From: JAFNAG01 sp963824985
Lineage (GTDB): Bacteria > Acidobacteriota > UBA6911
Length of the DNA stretch: 64,000 nucleotides
Direction of reading: 5' to 3'
Assembly (NCBI GenBank): GCA_963824985.1
Contig: CAWGRQ010000031.1
Span: 248,001-312,000, forward strand
A program made the position numbers and the translations under genes. The notes beneath the pieces were generated by a model. That model was not told the DNA's origin and did no database searches. It saw only the letters and a list, made by a program, of their open reading frames with translations. Positions 45,993-57,954 of the stretch are shown here, in pieces; the first letter of the stretch is position 1, and each line of letters starts with the position of its first letter.

Positions 45993-46384
45993 GCCACGGA
46001 TTTCACGGATTCCACTGATTTATTATACCGCTACCCAAATGCAGTGTTTTTGTGCGCTCAAGGATGCAGGCAAAATCGACATGATCTGGCGCTTCTTGAT
46101 ATCCGCTTAGGGTTCGCGCATAAATAAGTTTACATTTTGGCGCGAGCGCCTAGCGGGCAGATGCCATGCGCCGCGACGCAGGCGATGTGGTGACATCGTC
46201 GAGGAGCGGCAACGCCGCAGATGCCCGCCCGCCGCCGCGCCCCGCAGGGCTGCTGGATTCCAAGCATCTAATATCCTATGGCAAACTCTCCTGTGGCTCG
46301 TGGGTTTGGAAGCCAGCAGCAAAATGTGAAGTTATTTTTGCGCAAGCCCTTAGCTTATGCATCTAAATCGGTGAAATCCGTAGC
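45993..46384. mobile_element. Palindromic element (copy A) carrying a nested insert
   Basis: The left arm, GCCACGGATTTCACGGATTC from 45993, is mirrored at 46365-46384 by AAATCGGTGAAATCCGTAGC. Near the right arm the sequence resembles copy B at 59821-59982, but 240 bp more is present here. Removing the insert restores a match to copy B through GCTT...CTTATGCAT. Confidence 0.65.
46110..46349. mobile_element. 240-bp nested element with inverted ends and TTA duplication
   Basis: It starts GGGTTCGCGCATAAATAAG and ends with the near mirror of that (reverse complement GGGCTTGCGCAAAAATAA). It is flanked by TTA on both sides (46107-46109, 46350-46352), an apparent 3-bp target duplication. The interior from 46141 has the CGATGTGGTGACATCG-type hairpin also found twice at 43149-43443. 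Confidence 0.7.
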
Positions 46385-46485
46385 TCCTTTTGCAGAGGCT
46401 GAGTAGTATCGGCCTTTTCAAAGCGGAATGGAAATTCGGGATGTGCCATTTTGGGCGCGAGGTGTGGTACAAGTGTTTGCGGATC

Positions 46486-47901
46486 ATGAAGACACGCCCT
46501 CGATTCTCGAATCTTGAATGGCAGGCGCTCCGGACTATCCGCAAGTTCGACATGCTCCGGCGCGGCGACCATGTCCTGGTGGCGGCTTCGGGTGGGGCCG
46601 ACTCCACCGCGCTGCTGCTCTGCCTGCACGACATCGCCGCGGTCCTGAATCTGAGGCTGACCGTGGCCCACCTCAACCACGGCATCCGCGGGCCGGAAGC
46701 CGCCGCAGACGAAGACTTCATCCGCAGCCGCAGCTCGGATCTCGGCTGGCCGTTTGTTTCTGCATCCGCCGATCTCCGGTCAAGCGCCGCCGCCGGCAAA
46801 AGAAACCTCGAGGAGGCCGCCCGTGAGGCGCGTTATGAATTCCTGCGCCGCGCCGCCGCCGCCGCCGGGGCCACCAGGATCGCAACCGGGCACCACCTGA
46901 ACGATCAGGCGGAAACCATCCTCTTCCGGCTGCTGCGCGGCAGCGGACCGGAAGGGCTTTCGGGCATCCGGGCGGTTGACGAAGGCCCGATCATCCGTCC
47001 ACTCATCGAATGCTCCCGGCAACAGATCCTGGAGTTTCTGGAGGAACGCGCGGCCAGCTATCGCGACGACGCCACCAACCTGGACTTGAGTTATCGGAGA
47101 AACCGCATCCGGCACGAACTGCTCCCCTACCTGGAAACGCACTTCAATCCGCGGCTGATCGAGACCCTCGCCCGGGAAGCGGCCATCGCGGGCGCCGCCG
47201 CCGCGTTTCTGCGACATCATGCCCGGCTCGAATACGAGCGGCTGCGCATCGCCATCCCGGGGGGTATCGCGCTCCCGGCCGCCCCCATCCTCCAGCTGCA
47301 CGCCGCCGTACGCCCCGAGGTCATCCGGCAGGCGCTGCTCGATCTGTCGGGTTCCCTGCGCGGTCTCGATGCGGCGCACATCGAAAGCATCCTCCGGCTG
47401 TGCGAGCCCAACCGGAGCGGCAGGCTGATTGAATTGCCGGATTCGATTCGGGCCGGGCGCGAACTCGACACGATCGAGCTGAAGCGCAACGTCCGCACCC
47501 CTGCGGGCTTCCACTACGAATTTTCCTGGCCCGGCCGCTGCCTCGTCCCGGAGGCGGGACTTGAATTCGTCGCTTCGATCGAAGACTTGCCGGCGGACAC
47601 GGAGGATTCCCACGATCGGGGCTCATCCCGGGCTCGCCTCGACCCGGACACCCTTCCGGAAATACTGGTCGTCCGTTCACGGCTCCCCGGAGATCGTTAC
47701 GGCGGCGCGGGGCATCGCAAGGTGAAGAAGATGTTGCTCGCCGCACGGATTTCGCCGGCAGCCAGGGAACGCCTCCCCATGGTCGCCGACGGACCGGCCG
47801 TAATCTGGGTCCCGGGGTTCAGGCCCGCAAAGTTTTATGGAGCCAAACCGCGCGCCGGCCGATCAGTCATACTTGAGGTTGTTATAAACAAAGGTGTTTA
47901 G
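46486..47901 (+). CDS. tilS: tRNA(Ile)-lysidine synthase
   Basis: TilS changes cytidine-34 of the CAU-anticodon tRNA-Ile to lysidine, so that it reads AUA. The 471-residue protein has the PP-loop SGGADSTALLL, LNHGIRGPEAAADEDF, GHHLNDQAETILFRLLRG and RRNRIRHELLPYL, and a C-terminal TilS domain (VRSRLPGDRYGGAGHRKVK). The start at 46486 gives MKTRPRFSN; an upstream frame is open to 46390. It is followed by ftsH after 305 bp, a common arrangement. Confidence 0.92.
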   Translation: MKTRPRFSNLEWQALRTIRKFDMLRRGDHVLVAASGGADSTALLLCLHDIAAVLNLRLTVAHLNHGIRGPEAAADEDFIRSRSSDLGWPFVSASADLRSSAAAGKRNLEEAAREARYEFLRRAAAAAGATRIATGHHLNDQAETILFRLLRGSGPEGLSGIRAVDEGPIIRPLIECSRQQILEFLEERAASYRDDATNLDLSYRRNRIRHELLPYLETHFNPRLIETLAREAAIAGAAAAFLRHHARLEYERLRIAIPGGIALPAAPILQLHAAVRPEVIRQALLDLSGSLRGLDAAHIESILRLCEPNRSGRLIELPDSIRAGRELDTIELKRNVRTPAGFHYEFSWPGRCLVPEAGLEFVASIEDLPADTEDSHDRGSSRARLDPDTLPEILVVRSRLPGDRYGGAGHRKVKKMLLAARISPAARERLPMVADGPAVIWVPGFRPAKFYGAKPRAGRSVILEVVINKGV

Positions 47902-48206
47902 GGGAAAACAAGCCCTTCCGGCCGCATTCCGAGTTTCCCCAGCCCGCCGGTTCATGCGTAAACCTCGAAACAATCGGCTCGTTTTGTCGTCTAAGCCAGT
48001 TGAGGCACGCTTGCGGCATCGGGCCGGCGGGACGGCCGCGGGAGCAAAAATATCGTGCCGACGCAGGGTTATGGCTAGGAAGGCTGTGAAACGGTCTGAT
48101 ATAATGAGACATGTGAGGCTTGCGTTCGGAACCGTGCGGTCTTACATAATGAGATGGCATCCGGCGCTGGCAATGGACGCAACGGCGCCCATGGGAGGTC
48201 GGCAAT
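47902..48206 (+). promoter_or_regulatory. tilS-ftsH intergenic region with promoter
   Basis: 305 bp. A perfect TATAAT (48100-48105) is followed by G-rich leader and a GGGAGG ribosome-binding site before the ftsH start. The -35 is weak. A second TATAAT-like box (CATAATG) lies about 45 bp further on. Confidence 0.5.
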
Positions 48207-50132
<1,926 letters not shown>

Positions 50133-50443
50133 TCGTTCGAGCGCAGATTTCCAGGTCCGGAGAAATCCGGGCCCGGGCTTTTTCAATATATCGGGTGGAG
50201 CGGCAGCGATGCGACACCCTGGCTCGCTTGCGAGCGGAATCGAGAGCGAGTGTGCCTGCCGGCAGCCGCTCGAAGCTGCGATCGGCAGAGCGCGGGTAGC
50301 GGCAACGCCGGGCTAAACTCAACGCCATTCCGGGAGGTTCCCGCCATTCGGGCCCTGGCATGAGCGAAGGGTTCCTTTCGCGCCGCCAATCATCAACGTA
50401 CCGCAAGCCATGGAAAGGCGCAGAAAAACGCTCCTGGAATCGC
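50133..50443. other. Gap between ftsH and folP with hairpin
   Basis: About 310 bp. It contains the perfect hairpin GCTCGC-TT-GCGAGC at 50222-50235 and other GC-rich inverted pieces. No separate gene is seen. It is probably a terminator-plus-promoter region, or another palindromic repeat. Confidence 0.4.
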
Positions 50444-51319
50444 ATGCCTTACGCCGCCCTCCGCAAACGGTTCCAATTCAGGGCTCGTGACCGGGTCCTG
50501 GAACTCGGATCCCGGACATTTATCATGGGGATCCTCAACGTCACGCCGGATTCATTCTCCGACGGCGGCACTTTTATGGAGCCGGACCGGGCCATCGGGC
50601 ACGCCTGGCGCCTGGCCGGGGAAGGAGCCGACATACTGGATATCGGCGGTGAATCGACCCGGCCGGGATCGGGCGGGGTGAGCATCGAGGAGGAACTGCG
50701 CCGCGTTGTGCCCGTGATCGAGGCGCTGGCGGGCGGCGCATATCCGATTCCGATTTCGATCGACACATCAAAATCGGAGGTCGGCAGAGCCGCCCTGGAG
50801 CGGGGCGCGGCGCTGGTGAACGATGTCACCGCTTTCGAGCATGACCCTGCGCTCGGGGAAGCCGCGGCGGCCTTCAGGGCCGGTGTCGTGCTGATGCACA
50901 TGCGCGGCGTGCCCAGAACCATGCAGACGCTGCCGCCCAGCCAGGATATCCTCGGCGACATCGAGGCCTGGGCGGGCACGGCGGCCTCCCGGGCGCGGGC
51001 GCACGGGATCGAACCGGATCACATAATCCTCGATCCGGGGATCGGCTTCGGCAAAACGCCGGGGCAGAACCTCGAGATCATCCGGAACCTGGATCGCCTG
51101 GCCGCGGCCGGCTTTCCCGTTCTCATAGGCGTTTCGAAAAAGTCGTTCATCGGCCATTATCTGGCAGATTCAAAGGCCGACCGGAGCTGGGGCAGCGCCG
51201 CCATGGTCGCCGCTTCCATTCTTTCCGGCGCCCACATCGTGCGGATGCATGATGTCGCCGCGACGCGCGACGTGGCAAGGATTACCGATGCGCTAATCAA
51301 CGAAAGGGCGGGCGCATGA
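50444..51319 (+). CDS. folP: Dihydropteroate synthase
   Basis: FolP joins p-aminobenzoate to a pterin diphosphate to make dihydropteroate. The 291-residue TIM barrel has GILNVTPDSFSDGG, DIGGESTRPG, SIDTSKSEV, VNDVTA, VVLMHMRGVPRTM, LDPGIGFGKTPGQN and VLIGVSKKSFIG. The start at 50444 is my choice; the frame is open to 50360 but that stretch is not homologous. cdaA starts within its last 4 nt (ATGA), so the two are translationally coupled. Confidence 0.93.
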   Translation: MPYAALRKRFQFRARDRVLELGSRTFIMGILNVTPDSFSDGGTFMEPDRAIGHAWRLAGEGADILDIGGESTRPGSGGVSIEEELRRVVPVIEALAGGAYPIPISIDTSKSEVGRAALERGAALVNDVTAFEHDPALGEAAAAFRAGVVLMHMRGVPRTMQTLPPSQDILGDIEAWAGTAASRARAHGIEPDHIILDPGIGFGKTPGQNLEIIRNLDRLAAAGFPVLIGVSKKSFIGHYLADSKADRSWGSAAMVAASILSGAHIVRMHDVAATRDVARITDALINERAGA

Positions 51320-52146
51320 ACGTCTTCTCTGAGATCATCGCCGGCTTCCTCCAATTCGCCCCGTTGACCGTGCGCGATGTGATCGACATCGCGATCGTCG
51401 CCTACCTCACCTATCGCTTCCTCCTGCTGCTGCGCGGCACGAGGGGCGCCCAGATGACGTTGGGCATCGTCGTCCTGCTGCTGGTCTATGCGCTCACCCG
51501 ATACTACCGGCTCCACACTCTCGAGTGGCTGTTCACGAACCTGTTTGCCTATGTGGTCTTTACCATCATCGTTCTCTTCCAGAACGAGATCCGGAGGGGG
51601 CTGGCCGGGATTGTGAGTTCCTCCTGGTTCGGCCGGAAGCGCGCCGGCGGCGGCAAGGAGGGATTCGAAGAAATACTCCTGGCGGCCACCACCCTGGCAT
51701 CCAAAAAGATCGGGGCCCTGATTGTGATCGAGCGCAACATCGGGCTTAAGAATTATGCCGAGAGCGGCATCACTCTGGACGCGGTTCCCACCTATGACCT
51801 GCTGGTGACCATTTTCAGTCCGAGCACACCGCTCCATGACGGCGCCGTGATCGTGCAGCGCAACCGGATTATCGCCGCCGGCTGCTTCCTGCCGTTGACT
51901 CTGGATCCCTACCTCAGCAAAGAACTGGGGACGCGCCATCGCGCCGCCATCGGCATTACCGAAGAGACCGATGCCATTGCCATAATCGTTTCCGAGGAGA
52001 CGGGGACCATTTCCGCCGCTATGGGAGGAGAAATCAGCCGCAACCTGGACGGCGCCGGCCTGCGCGATTTCCTGCAGGCGGCGATCGAGGGCAGAACCGC
52101 CTCTACCGCCAAAGAACCGTTGAAGGAACGGCAGGAAGCCCTATGA
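51316..52146 (+). CDS. cdaA: Diadenylate cyclase CdaA
   Basis: CdaA makes the second messenger c-di-AMP from two ATP. The 276-residue protein has three N-terminal membrane helices (VIDIAIVAYLTYRFLLLL; LGIVVLLLVYALTRYY; FAYVVFTIIVLFQNE) and a DisA_N cyclase domain with the DGA motif in LHDGAVIVQ and the RHR motif in GTRHRAAIG. It overlaps folP by 4 nt and cdaR by 4 nt. The cdaA-cdaR-glmM order is the conserved arrangement linking c-di-AMP to cell-wall synthesis. Confidence 0.95.
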   Translation: MNVFSEIIAGFLQFAPLTVRDVIDIAIVAYLTYRFLLLLRGTRGAQMTLGIVVLLLVYALTRYYRLHTLEWLFTNLFAYVVFTIIVLFQNEIRRGLAGIVSSSWFGRKRAGGGKEGFEEILLAATTLASKKIGALIVIERNIGLKNYAESGITLDAVPTYDLLVTIFSPSTPLHDGAVIVQRNRIIAAGCFLPLTLDPYLSKELGTRHRAAIGITEETDAIAIIVSEETGTISAAMGGEISRNLDGAGLRDFLQAAIEGRTASTAKEPLKERQEAL

Positions 52147-53090
52147 AGGCCATTCGCCGCTTCATCCTTGAGTTTCTGCTGAAGAACTGGGGCTTGAAAG
52201 CCACATCCCTATTGATCGCCCTGGCTCTCTGGGTCATGGTTCGAGGCAGCCAGGGAGAACACGTAATCACCGTGCCCCTGACCGTTCAGATCCCCCGCAA
52301 CATGGAGATCGTGAATCAGCGGCCGAGCTTCGTGGAAATTACCGCGCAGGGCTACCTGTCAAATCTGGCCGGCGGCCAGCCGAATCTGAGCTACACCATC
52401 GATCTCCAGTCGGCGAGCGAGGGTGAGCAGGTGATAGCGCTGACGCCGGAGGAGGTCCATGTCAGTCCTGCTTCCGGTCTCAGGGTGCTCCGCGTCAATC
52501 CGGCCCGCATCACCATCGACCTCGAACGGGTCATTTCCAAGGATGTGCCGGTTCGGGTAATCACCCAGGGAATTCCTGCCGCTGGTTTCGACCTGTACAG
52601 GACGACCTGGCAGCCGACCATCGTTACGGTCAGCGGGCCTCGCTCCGCCATCAACCCCGTGAAGGAGATAGCGACCGAGCCGGTATCGATCTCGAAACAG
52701 AACCGCTCCTTTCGTGCAACAGTGAATTTTGTCGTGAGTGATGACGATATACATATCAGCCCGGCTGGGCCGGCAGAGGTGGATGTGGAGTTGGGACCGC
52801 ATCGCGAGGCGCGCACCTTCAGAATTCCGATTACGGTGATCGAGAGCGACGCCTTCACGGTCAGCCCCGGGTACGTCTCGGTGAGCCTACTCGCGCCGGT
52901 ATCGATGAAGGAACCCCCGACGGCCGAAGATTTAAAAGCCAGCGTGTTCGCAGCAAACATCGATCCCGCGTTGAACCGTCTCACAGCAGTGCCGCAGGTC
53001 GAGTTCGTGAAGGAGTTCGAGCCGAGCGTGGTCATCCGGCGGGTCGATCCGGAGCAGGTAACACTGATCCGCAAAGGGAGCAGGAAATAA
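52143..53090 (+). CDS. cdaR: CdaA regulatory protein CdaR (YbbR-like)
   Basis: A membrane-anchored protein of 315 residues that regulates the neighbouring diadenylate cyclase. An N-terminal helix (LKATSLLIALALWVMVRG) is followed by YbbR-type beta-rich repeats outside the membrane, e.g. VPLTVQIPRNMEIVNQRPS and VPVRVITQGIPAAGFD. It overlaps cdaA by 4 nt, with ATGA coupling, and glmM by 1 nt. The GGAAGC ahead of the ATG acts as its site. Confidence 0.9.
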   Translation: MKAIRRFILEFLLKNWGLKATSLLIALALWVMVRGSQGEHVITVPLTVQIPRNMEIVNQRPSFVEITAQGYLSNLAGGQPNLSYTIDLQSASEGEQVIALTPEEVHVSPASGLRVLRVNPARITIDLERVISKDVPVRVITQGIPAAGFDLYRTTWQPTIVTVSGPRSAINPVKEIATEPVSISKQNRSFRATVNFVVSDDDIHISPAGPAEVDVELGPHREARTFRIPITVIESDAFTVSPGYVSVSLLAPVSMKEPPTAEDLKASVFAANIDPALNRLTAVPQVEFVKEFEPSVVIRRVDPEQVTLIRKGSRK

Positions 53091-54439
53091 TGGGGCGTTT
53101 ATTCGGAACTGATGGGATACGCGGCGTAGCCGGCGAGCCGCCGCTGGATCCGAATGATGTCTACCGCATCGGGTATTGCCTGACCCGCTACCTCAAATCG
53201 GCGCACCCGCAGCCGCATCTCCTGATCGGCCGGGATACCAGGGTATCCGGCCCCTGGATAGAAGCCATACTCCGGCGCGCGATCGAAGACGCGGGCGGAA
53301 TCGCTGAGCTGTGCGGGGTCGTATCGACCCCGGCCGTCTCCTTTATCACCCGCCAGATCACCGCGCATGCCGGCATCATGATCAGCGCTTCGCACAACCC
53401 GTTCCAGGATAACGGCATCAAAATTTTCTGCTCCCGGGGGGTCAAATTCAACGATGCCGTCGAGGAGGAGCTTGAAAGGGAAATCCTCTCCTGTTCGCTG
53501 ACCGCACCCAACGGATCCGCGGCCGGCGTCAATGACAGCCGGTTCGACCCGGCGCATTCGCATGAATACCAGGCCCTTTATACATCATTCCTGCTTTCGT
53601 GCCTGCCGGCGAATTTCCGGCTTGACGGCCTGCGGCTGGCCGTTGACTGCGCCCACGGCTCGCTGTCGCACATCGCGCCCGGCTTCCTGCAGAGCCTGGG
53701 GGCCGAGGTGCATCCGCTTCACTGCGAACCTGACGGGAGCAACATCAATCGCGATGCCGGAGCCCTGCATCTCGGACGGCTTCAGGAGGCGGTCACGCGG
53801 CGGCACGCCGATCTCGGGCTCGCGTTCGACGGCGATGCGGACCGGGTTATGTTCGTCGATTCCGCAGGCCGGGTTCGCGACGGGGACGATGTGCTGTATC
53901 TTCTGGCACGATGCGGCGATTTCGAAAATGCACCCCGCACCGTCGTCGGCACGGTCATGGCGAACATCGGCCTGGAAGTCGCCCTCGAGGAGATCGGGTT
54001 TCACCTGATCCGCACGGCGGTTGGGGATCGATATGTGCTCGAGGAGATGCTGCGCATCGGTGCGGTGATCGGGGGCGAGCAGTCCGGACACATCATTATA
54101 ACCCGCTTCGCCCACACGGGCGACGGTCTCCTCACGGCCCTGAAGGTTCTGGAAATTCTCGCTCGCGAAAAACGTGACCTGGCGGATCTCTGCGCCCCGG
54201 TAAAGCGTTTTCCTCAGGTTCTGCTTAATGTCCGCGTCCGCGAAAAGATCCCCTTCGAAAACATCGCGGGCCTGCAGGACGTGGAAGCGGCATGCAAGGA
54301 GAGCCTGGGCGATCACAGCCGCATTTTGCTCCGCTACTCCGGCACCGAGAAACTGGCCCGCGTGATGGTCGAAGGCAAAGACGCGCATTCGGTCAATGAA
54401 GCCGCTCGCCGCCTCGCCTCGTTTTTCGGCGATCGGTAA
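53090..54439 (+). CDS. glmM: Phosphoglucosamine mutase
   Basis: GlmM interconverts glucosamine-6-phosphate and glucosamine-1-phosphate, feeding UDP-GlcNAc for peptidoglycan. The 449-residue chain has FGTDGIRGVAG, the phosphoserine loop SASHNPFQDNGIK, the metal site DGDADRV, sugar-binding GGEQSGH and the phosphate-binding RYSGTEKLARVMVEG. Its start overlaps the cdaR stop (TAATG). c-di-AMP enzymes are known to interact with GlmM; in this operon the same control is likely. Confidence 0.95.
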   Translation: MGRLFGTDGIRGVAGEPPLDPNDVYRIGYCLTRYLKSAHPQPHLLIGRDTRVSGPWIEAILRRAIEDAGGIAELCGVVSTPAVSFITRQITAHAGIMISASHNPFQDNGIKIFCSRGVKFNDAVEEELEREILSCSLTAPNGSAAGVNDSRFDPAHSHEYQALYTSFLLSCLPANFRLDGLRLAVDCAHGSLSHIAPGFLQSLGAEVHPLHCEPDGSNINRDAGALHLGRLQEAVTRRHADLGLAFDGDADRVMFVDSAGRVRDGDDVLYLLARCGDFENAPRTVVGTVMANIGLEVALEEIGFHLIRTAVGDRYVLEEMLRIGAVIGGEQSGHIIITRFAHTGDGLLTALKVLEILAREKRDLADLCAPVKRFPQVLLNVRVREKIPFENIAGLQDVEAACKESLGDHSRILLRYSGTEKLARVMVEGKDAHSVNEAARRLASFFGDR

Positions 54440-54497
54440 CATAATGCGCTTTTCAGGTGCCGCGCCTTCGGCGCTTAATTTTACGCATTCCTCATAA

Positions 54498-54515
54498 CCC
54501 GGCCTGACGGCCGGG
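54498..54515. terminator. Hairpin between convergent glmM and M14 peptidase genes
   Basis: CCCGGCC-TGAC-GGCCGGG is a perfect 7-bp stem; CCGGCCC-TCC-GGGCC follows. It lies in the 170-bp gap between two genes read towards each other, where a terminator is expected, though no T-run is seen. Confidence 0.45.
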
Positions 54516-54611
54516 CCTGGGTACTTCCGGCCCTCCGGGCCTTGCGGCAGATCGATTCACGCCTGGCTCTACCGATGATCCGCGTGCTTCCGTGTGCCTT
54601 TCGGAGCCCGG

Positions 54612-57600
54612 TTATTTCTCGTCCAGTTTCCTGCCGGCATTCAGGTTGTCGAAATTCAGAATGGCGTTGAACACCAGGAAATAAGTGCCATACGTTTCCG
54701 CGCGCCAGATGGGATTGTTCGAGAACAGAACGACATGTCCCCGGTCCATCGGGACATCGATGACCGCGGGCCGCTGAGCGATCTCGGCGCCGCCGTCCAG
54801 TAGTCCGGAAACCAGAAGGTCACGCGCATCCCCGTAACGGAGCACGACCCGGGGCCGGAATTGCGGCGGGATGACATTGATCCCGTTGCGCAGCTGCTCA
54901 TCGGTGACCGGCGCCGCCTGCCAGGCTTCCACTTTAGGCTCCGGGGGCGGCTCGGCAAAGCGCCGGTCCTGGGGCGCATCCGGATCGTCCACAGTCCCCC
55001 GGCCGGTGGCGCGCGTCGGCTGGTCCGCTGCCGGGCGGGCGCGGCCGCCCAGCAGGCTGCTCACTCCAAAGATCAGCCCGCTGTCGCAATATATGGACAG
55101 CGTGTCCCCGTAACCATAGGCAATCGGACTTGCGGGATCGACAAATGTCGATTTCAGGACGCTCCCGACCACCTTGAGCCGCGTCGGCCTCGTGATGCTG
55201 ACCCCGGGAGCGAGGCCGTAGGTTACGGCCAGATCCGAGGTGTCCATGGAGCCGAGCAGCAGGCCGCCCCGGCGTACGAAGAGTTCCAGGTTTTTCAGCC
55301 CCTCGAACCCCAGACCGGGCCGGACATCATCCGTGGAATCGATTTTCCCGATGTTTGGAGTTATCGAAGTCGTCTTCCAGGGGAGCGGGTTCCCCCACAT
55401 CGGCATCCCGGTGACGATCGACGACGCGCCCCGCCCGACGGGCGCGAAAACGATGGCGTCAAACCTGGAATTCAGGTTGCCGTCCCCGGCGACATCCTGC
55501 GTGTTGATGTAAGTGTAGGGAATGCTGCGCTGATCGAAAGCCTGGCGCCACCACCCCTCGTCCTGAGTGCTGAGCCAGGTGTGCACAAGCGCGATGCGCG
55601 CCGGTTTGATCCGGTGGGTTTTGACACTCGGTGCTTCAGTCAGTGCGTACACGCGCAATCCGAGTTCCGCGGCCGCCCGATCGAGCTGGTCCCGGGAGAC
55701 GTTTTTCACCAGGAATGCGCCCCGGTTGAACTTTCTTCCCCCGGCTTCGAACGGTTCCTCGGCGGCTTCCATCGCGGCGTCCCGAAGGCGGTAGCGCAGC
55801 GTCATCAGGGCGCTGTCCGCATTGTGGTTCACCGCGAAGATCGCGCCGGTCCCTTCCACGCCTCCGGCTGCGCGGATCTCCCCGGTCACCGTTTGCATGG
55901 CGGCATCGAGCACCTTGAGATCCGTGACGCGCACCACCTGTACGTTGGCAAGCTCACCCAGCGTCCAGCCGGTATCATCATAGGGATTCTTTTGCGGGTC
56001 ATTCGGACTCCAATACTGGTAGTCGAGGAGGGTGTCGGCGATCCGGCTGTAAGGCTGATCCATGCGCACAATGAAGCTTCCGGCCGGGAATTGCCGCGGC
56101 TCAGGCGCCGGCGGTTTCTCCTCCTTTTTCGCCGGGGCGGTCTGGGAAGCGGTTTCAGCGGCAACCTCCGGGGTAGCCCGCTTCTTCTTCGGCGGCAGCA
56201 TGACCGTGAACGGCGCCGTGGCGCGCGAAATTTCGCAACCCTGGCGCTGCAGCACACGCAGCAGATCCGCCTGGTTGCCCGGCCTCGGGTCGTCGGCGGG
56301 CAGAACGTAGGCCGCCGGCCCCGCCATCCGGGGCTTTTCGATCGAGCGTTTGCTCTTCAGATAAAAGTTTTTCAGGAACAGCTCCTTGTTGGCGGCAAAA
56401 TAGGAAAGGGAAACCAGAAGCCCGGTCTGCTGGTAATTGTTGTTGTTGCGCTGAGACCATTTTGCTTTGGGGAGCGGCGGGTTCTGGCGATACCAGGTGC
56501 GTTCATACTGAGACGGGGTGAGCGTGCGTTCGACGGTATCGGCGCCGGCGTTGCCGAATGTCTCGTAAAGCCGGCTGATCCCGTTGTGGGACGCAGCCAT
56601 GAACGTGAGGTAGCCCGGCGACCAGGTGTCAAAGGTGCCGTGCGCAAAGACCCCCGGCATGCCGAACTTGGTCATCTCGGATACATTATTCCAGCCGACG
56701 AGCTGCCATTCATCGGCGAGGATCGGGTCGACCCAGGCGTTGTAGGGGCCGTCTCCGATCGTGTTGTCATAGAGATACGGCACCGATTCGTGCAGGTCGT
56801 GGATCACCTGCGCCTTCCAGCCCAGGTAGGCATTGAGCACGTTCTGCGACAGCTTGAGCGACAGATTCATGGCGTCGCGATTGTTGTCGTGGGCCACATA
56901 ATGCCCCCAATAGACCAGAGGCGGCCAGTTATCGTTCGGGTGGGCCAGGTGCCAGTTGTAAACGTCCACTTGCCGGTCCCGGCCATCGGTTTCCACGACC
57001 GGGGTGATGAGCGTGATCACCCCGTTCCGGATGGCCTTGTAGGCGGGGCTCTCATCCACGGCCAGGCGGTAGGCCAGTTCCATCAGGGCCGTCGGCGCCC
57101 CGGTTTCGGGCGCGTGCAGTGAGCCCGTGATGTAATAAACGGGCACTGACGCCGCGACCAGCCGGTCGGCTTCCTGATCGTCCATTTTGATCGTGCGCGG
57201 ATCCGCGAGCCGGGCCAGCCGGGAACGGTTTGCCTCCAGGCCCGCAATGTTCACCTCCGAGGCAATTGCCACCGCGATCATCTCTCTCCCTTCCTCGGAA
57301 GTTCCGATCGAAAAGACTTTGACCCGTGGGCTCGCCTTTTCCAGCATCCTCATGTAGCGATGGACGTCGGCGGAATAGGGAGAGCTTGCCCGGCGCCCCG
57401 GCAATGTCGCCGAGCACCGCCTCCGGGGTGGGCACGGTCTTGGAAGCCGGCAGATAGTCCACCAGGGGAGAAAGGAAAAAGGCCTCGGTCGTGTACTCCC
57501 GGATCTTTTTCCCGTAGGCCTCGTCCACGGCCTGACCGGGATCGCGCCACGAATTCTGCCCCTGGACGGCCACCGCGGCCGCCGCCATCAGCACAGTCAG

Positions 57601-57636
57601 TCCCAGGACTTTTTTCAATCGCAGATTTGCTCTCAT
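54612..57636 (-). CDS. M14-type zinc carboxypeptidase-like protein (one frameshift)
   Basis: A secreted protein of about 1007 residues. The ATG at 57636 has AAGGAGGG 6 nt before it and starts a signal peptide (KKVLGLTVLMAAAAVAVQG). Near 57378-57380 one extra base in the CCC run shifts the frame; without it GKLSYSADVHRYM continues smoothly. The M14 domain has the zinc ligands His and Glu in SLHAPETGA and a later His in VIHDLHES. The remaining 600 residues form an insert-rich tail with Pro/Lys linkers, and may be a binding domain. The length is exact after the correction. Confidence 0.82.
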
Positions 57637-57954
57637 CGTTCCCTCCTTACAAGATAACGCGCCGCTGAGCTTCCCCAGGTACGATCGAATGCGACCTGTA
57701 TGTCTCATCCTTACACGGATTCCGATGCCGTAAACCTAAACGATTCGAAAGAAACAATTTTGGACACGGATGAACGCCGGCGGAGTTTTTCCATCCCAAT
57801 CCGCGTGCATCAGCACTATTCCGCGTCCCAATATTCTTTGCCTGTTCGCCGCTGGCGCCGTACCGCGGGGAGGTGGCTATTCTTCGAACATGCGTATAGG
57901 GTTCGGCCATATGCAGCACACCGGCTCGGGTCGTGCCCGGTCATTCAGCGCCTT
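57637..57954. other. Gap between peptidase and DinB genes
   Basis: About 318 bp. It has an ACACGGATGAACGC phrase shared with 16856-16870, and otherwise no gene or strong hairpin. Confidence 0.35.

Larger units (their letters stand above)
45809..46485. other. Repeat-rich intergenic region between hemB and tilS
   Basis: About 675 bp between divergent hemB and tilS. Most of it is the nested repeat system described in the next two entries. A GGGGGCATTCC-containing palindromic piece is at 45886. The tilS promoter should lie in the last 100 bp. Confidence 0.5.

Noticed and set aside
54861..57122. 753-codon plus-strand frame across the M14 peptidase gene
   Set aside because: Typical GC-driven antisense frame; no domain, no ribosome-binding site, and it mirrors the peptidase codons.
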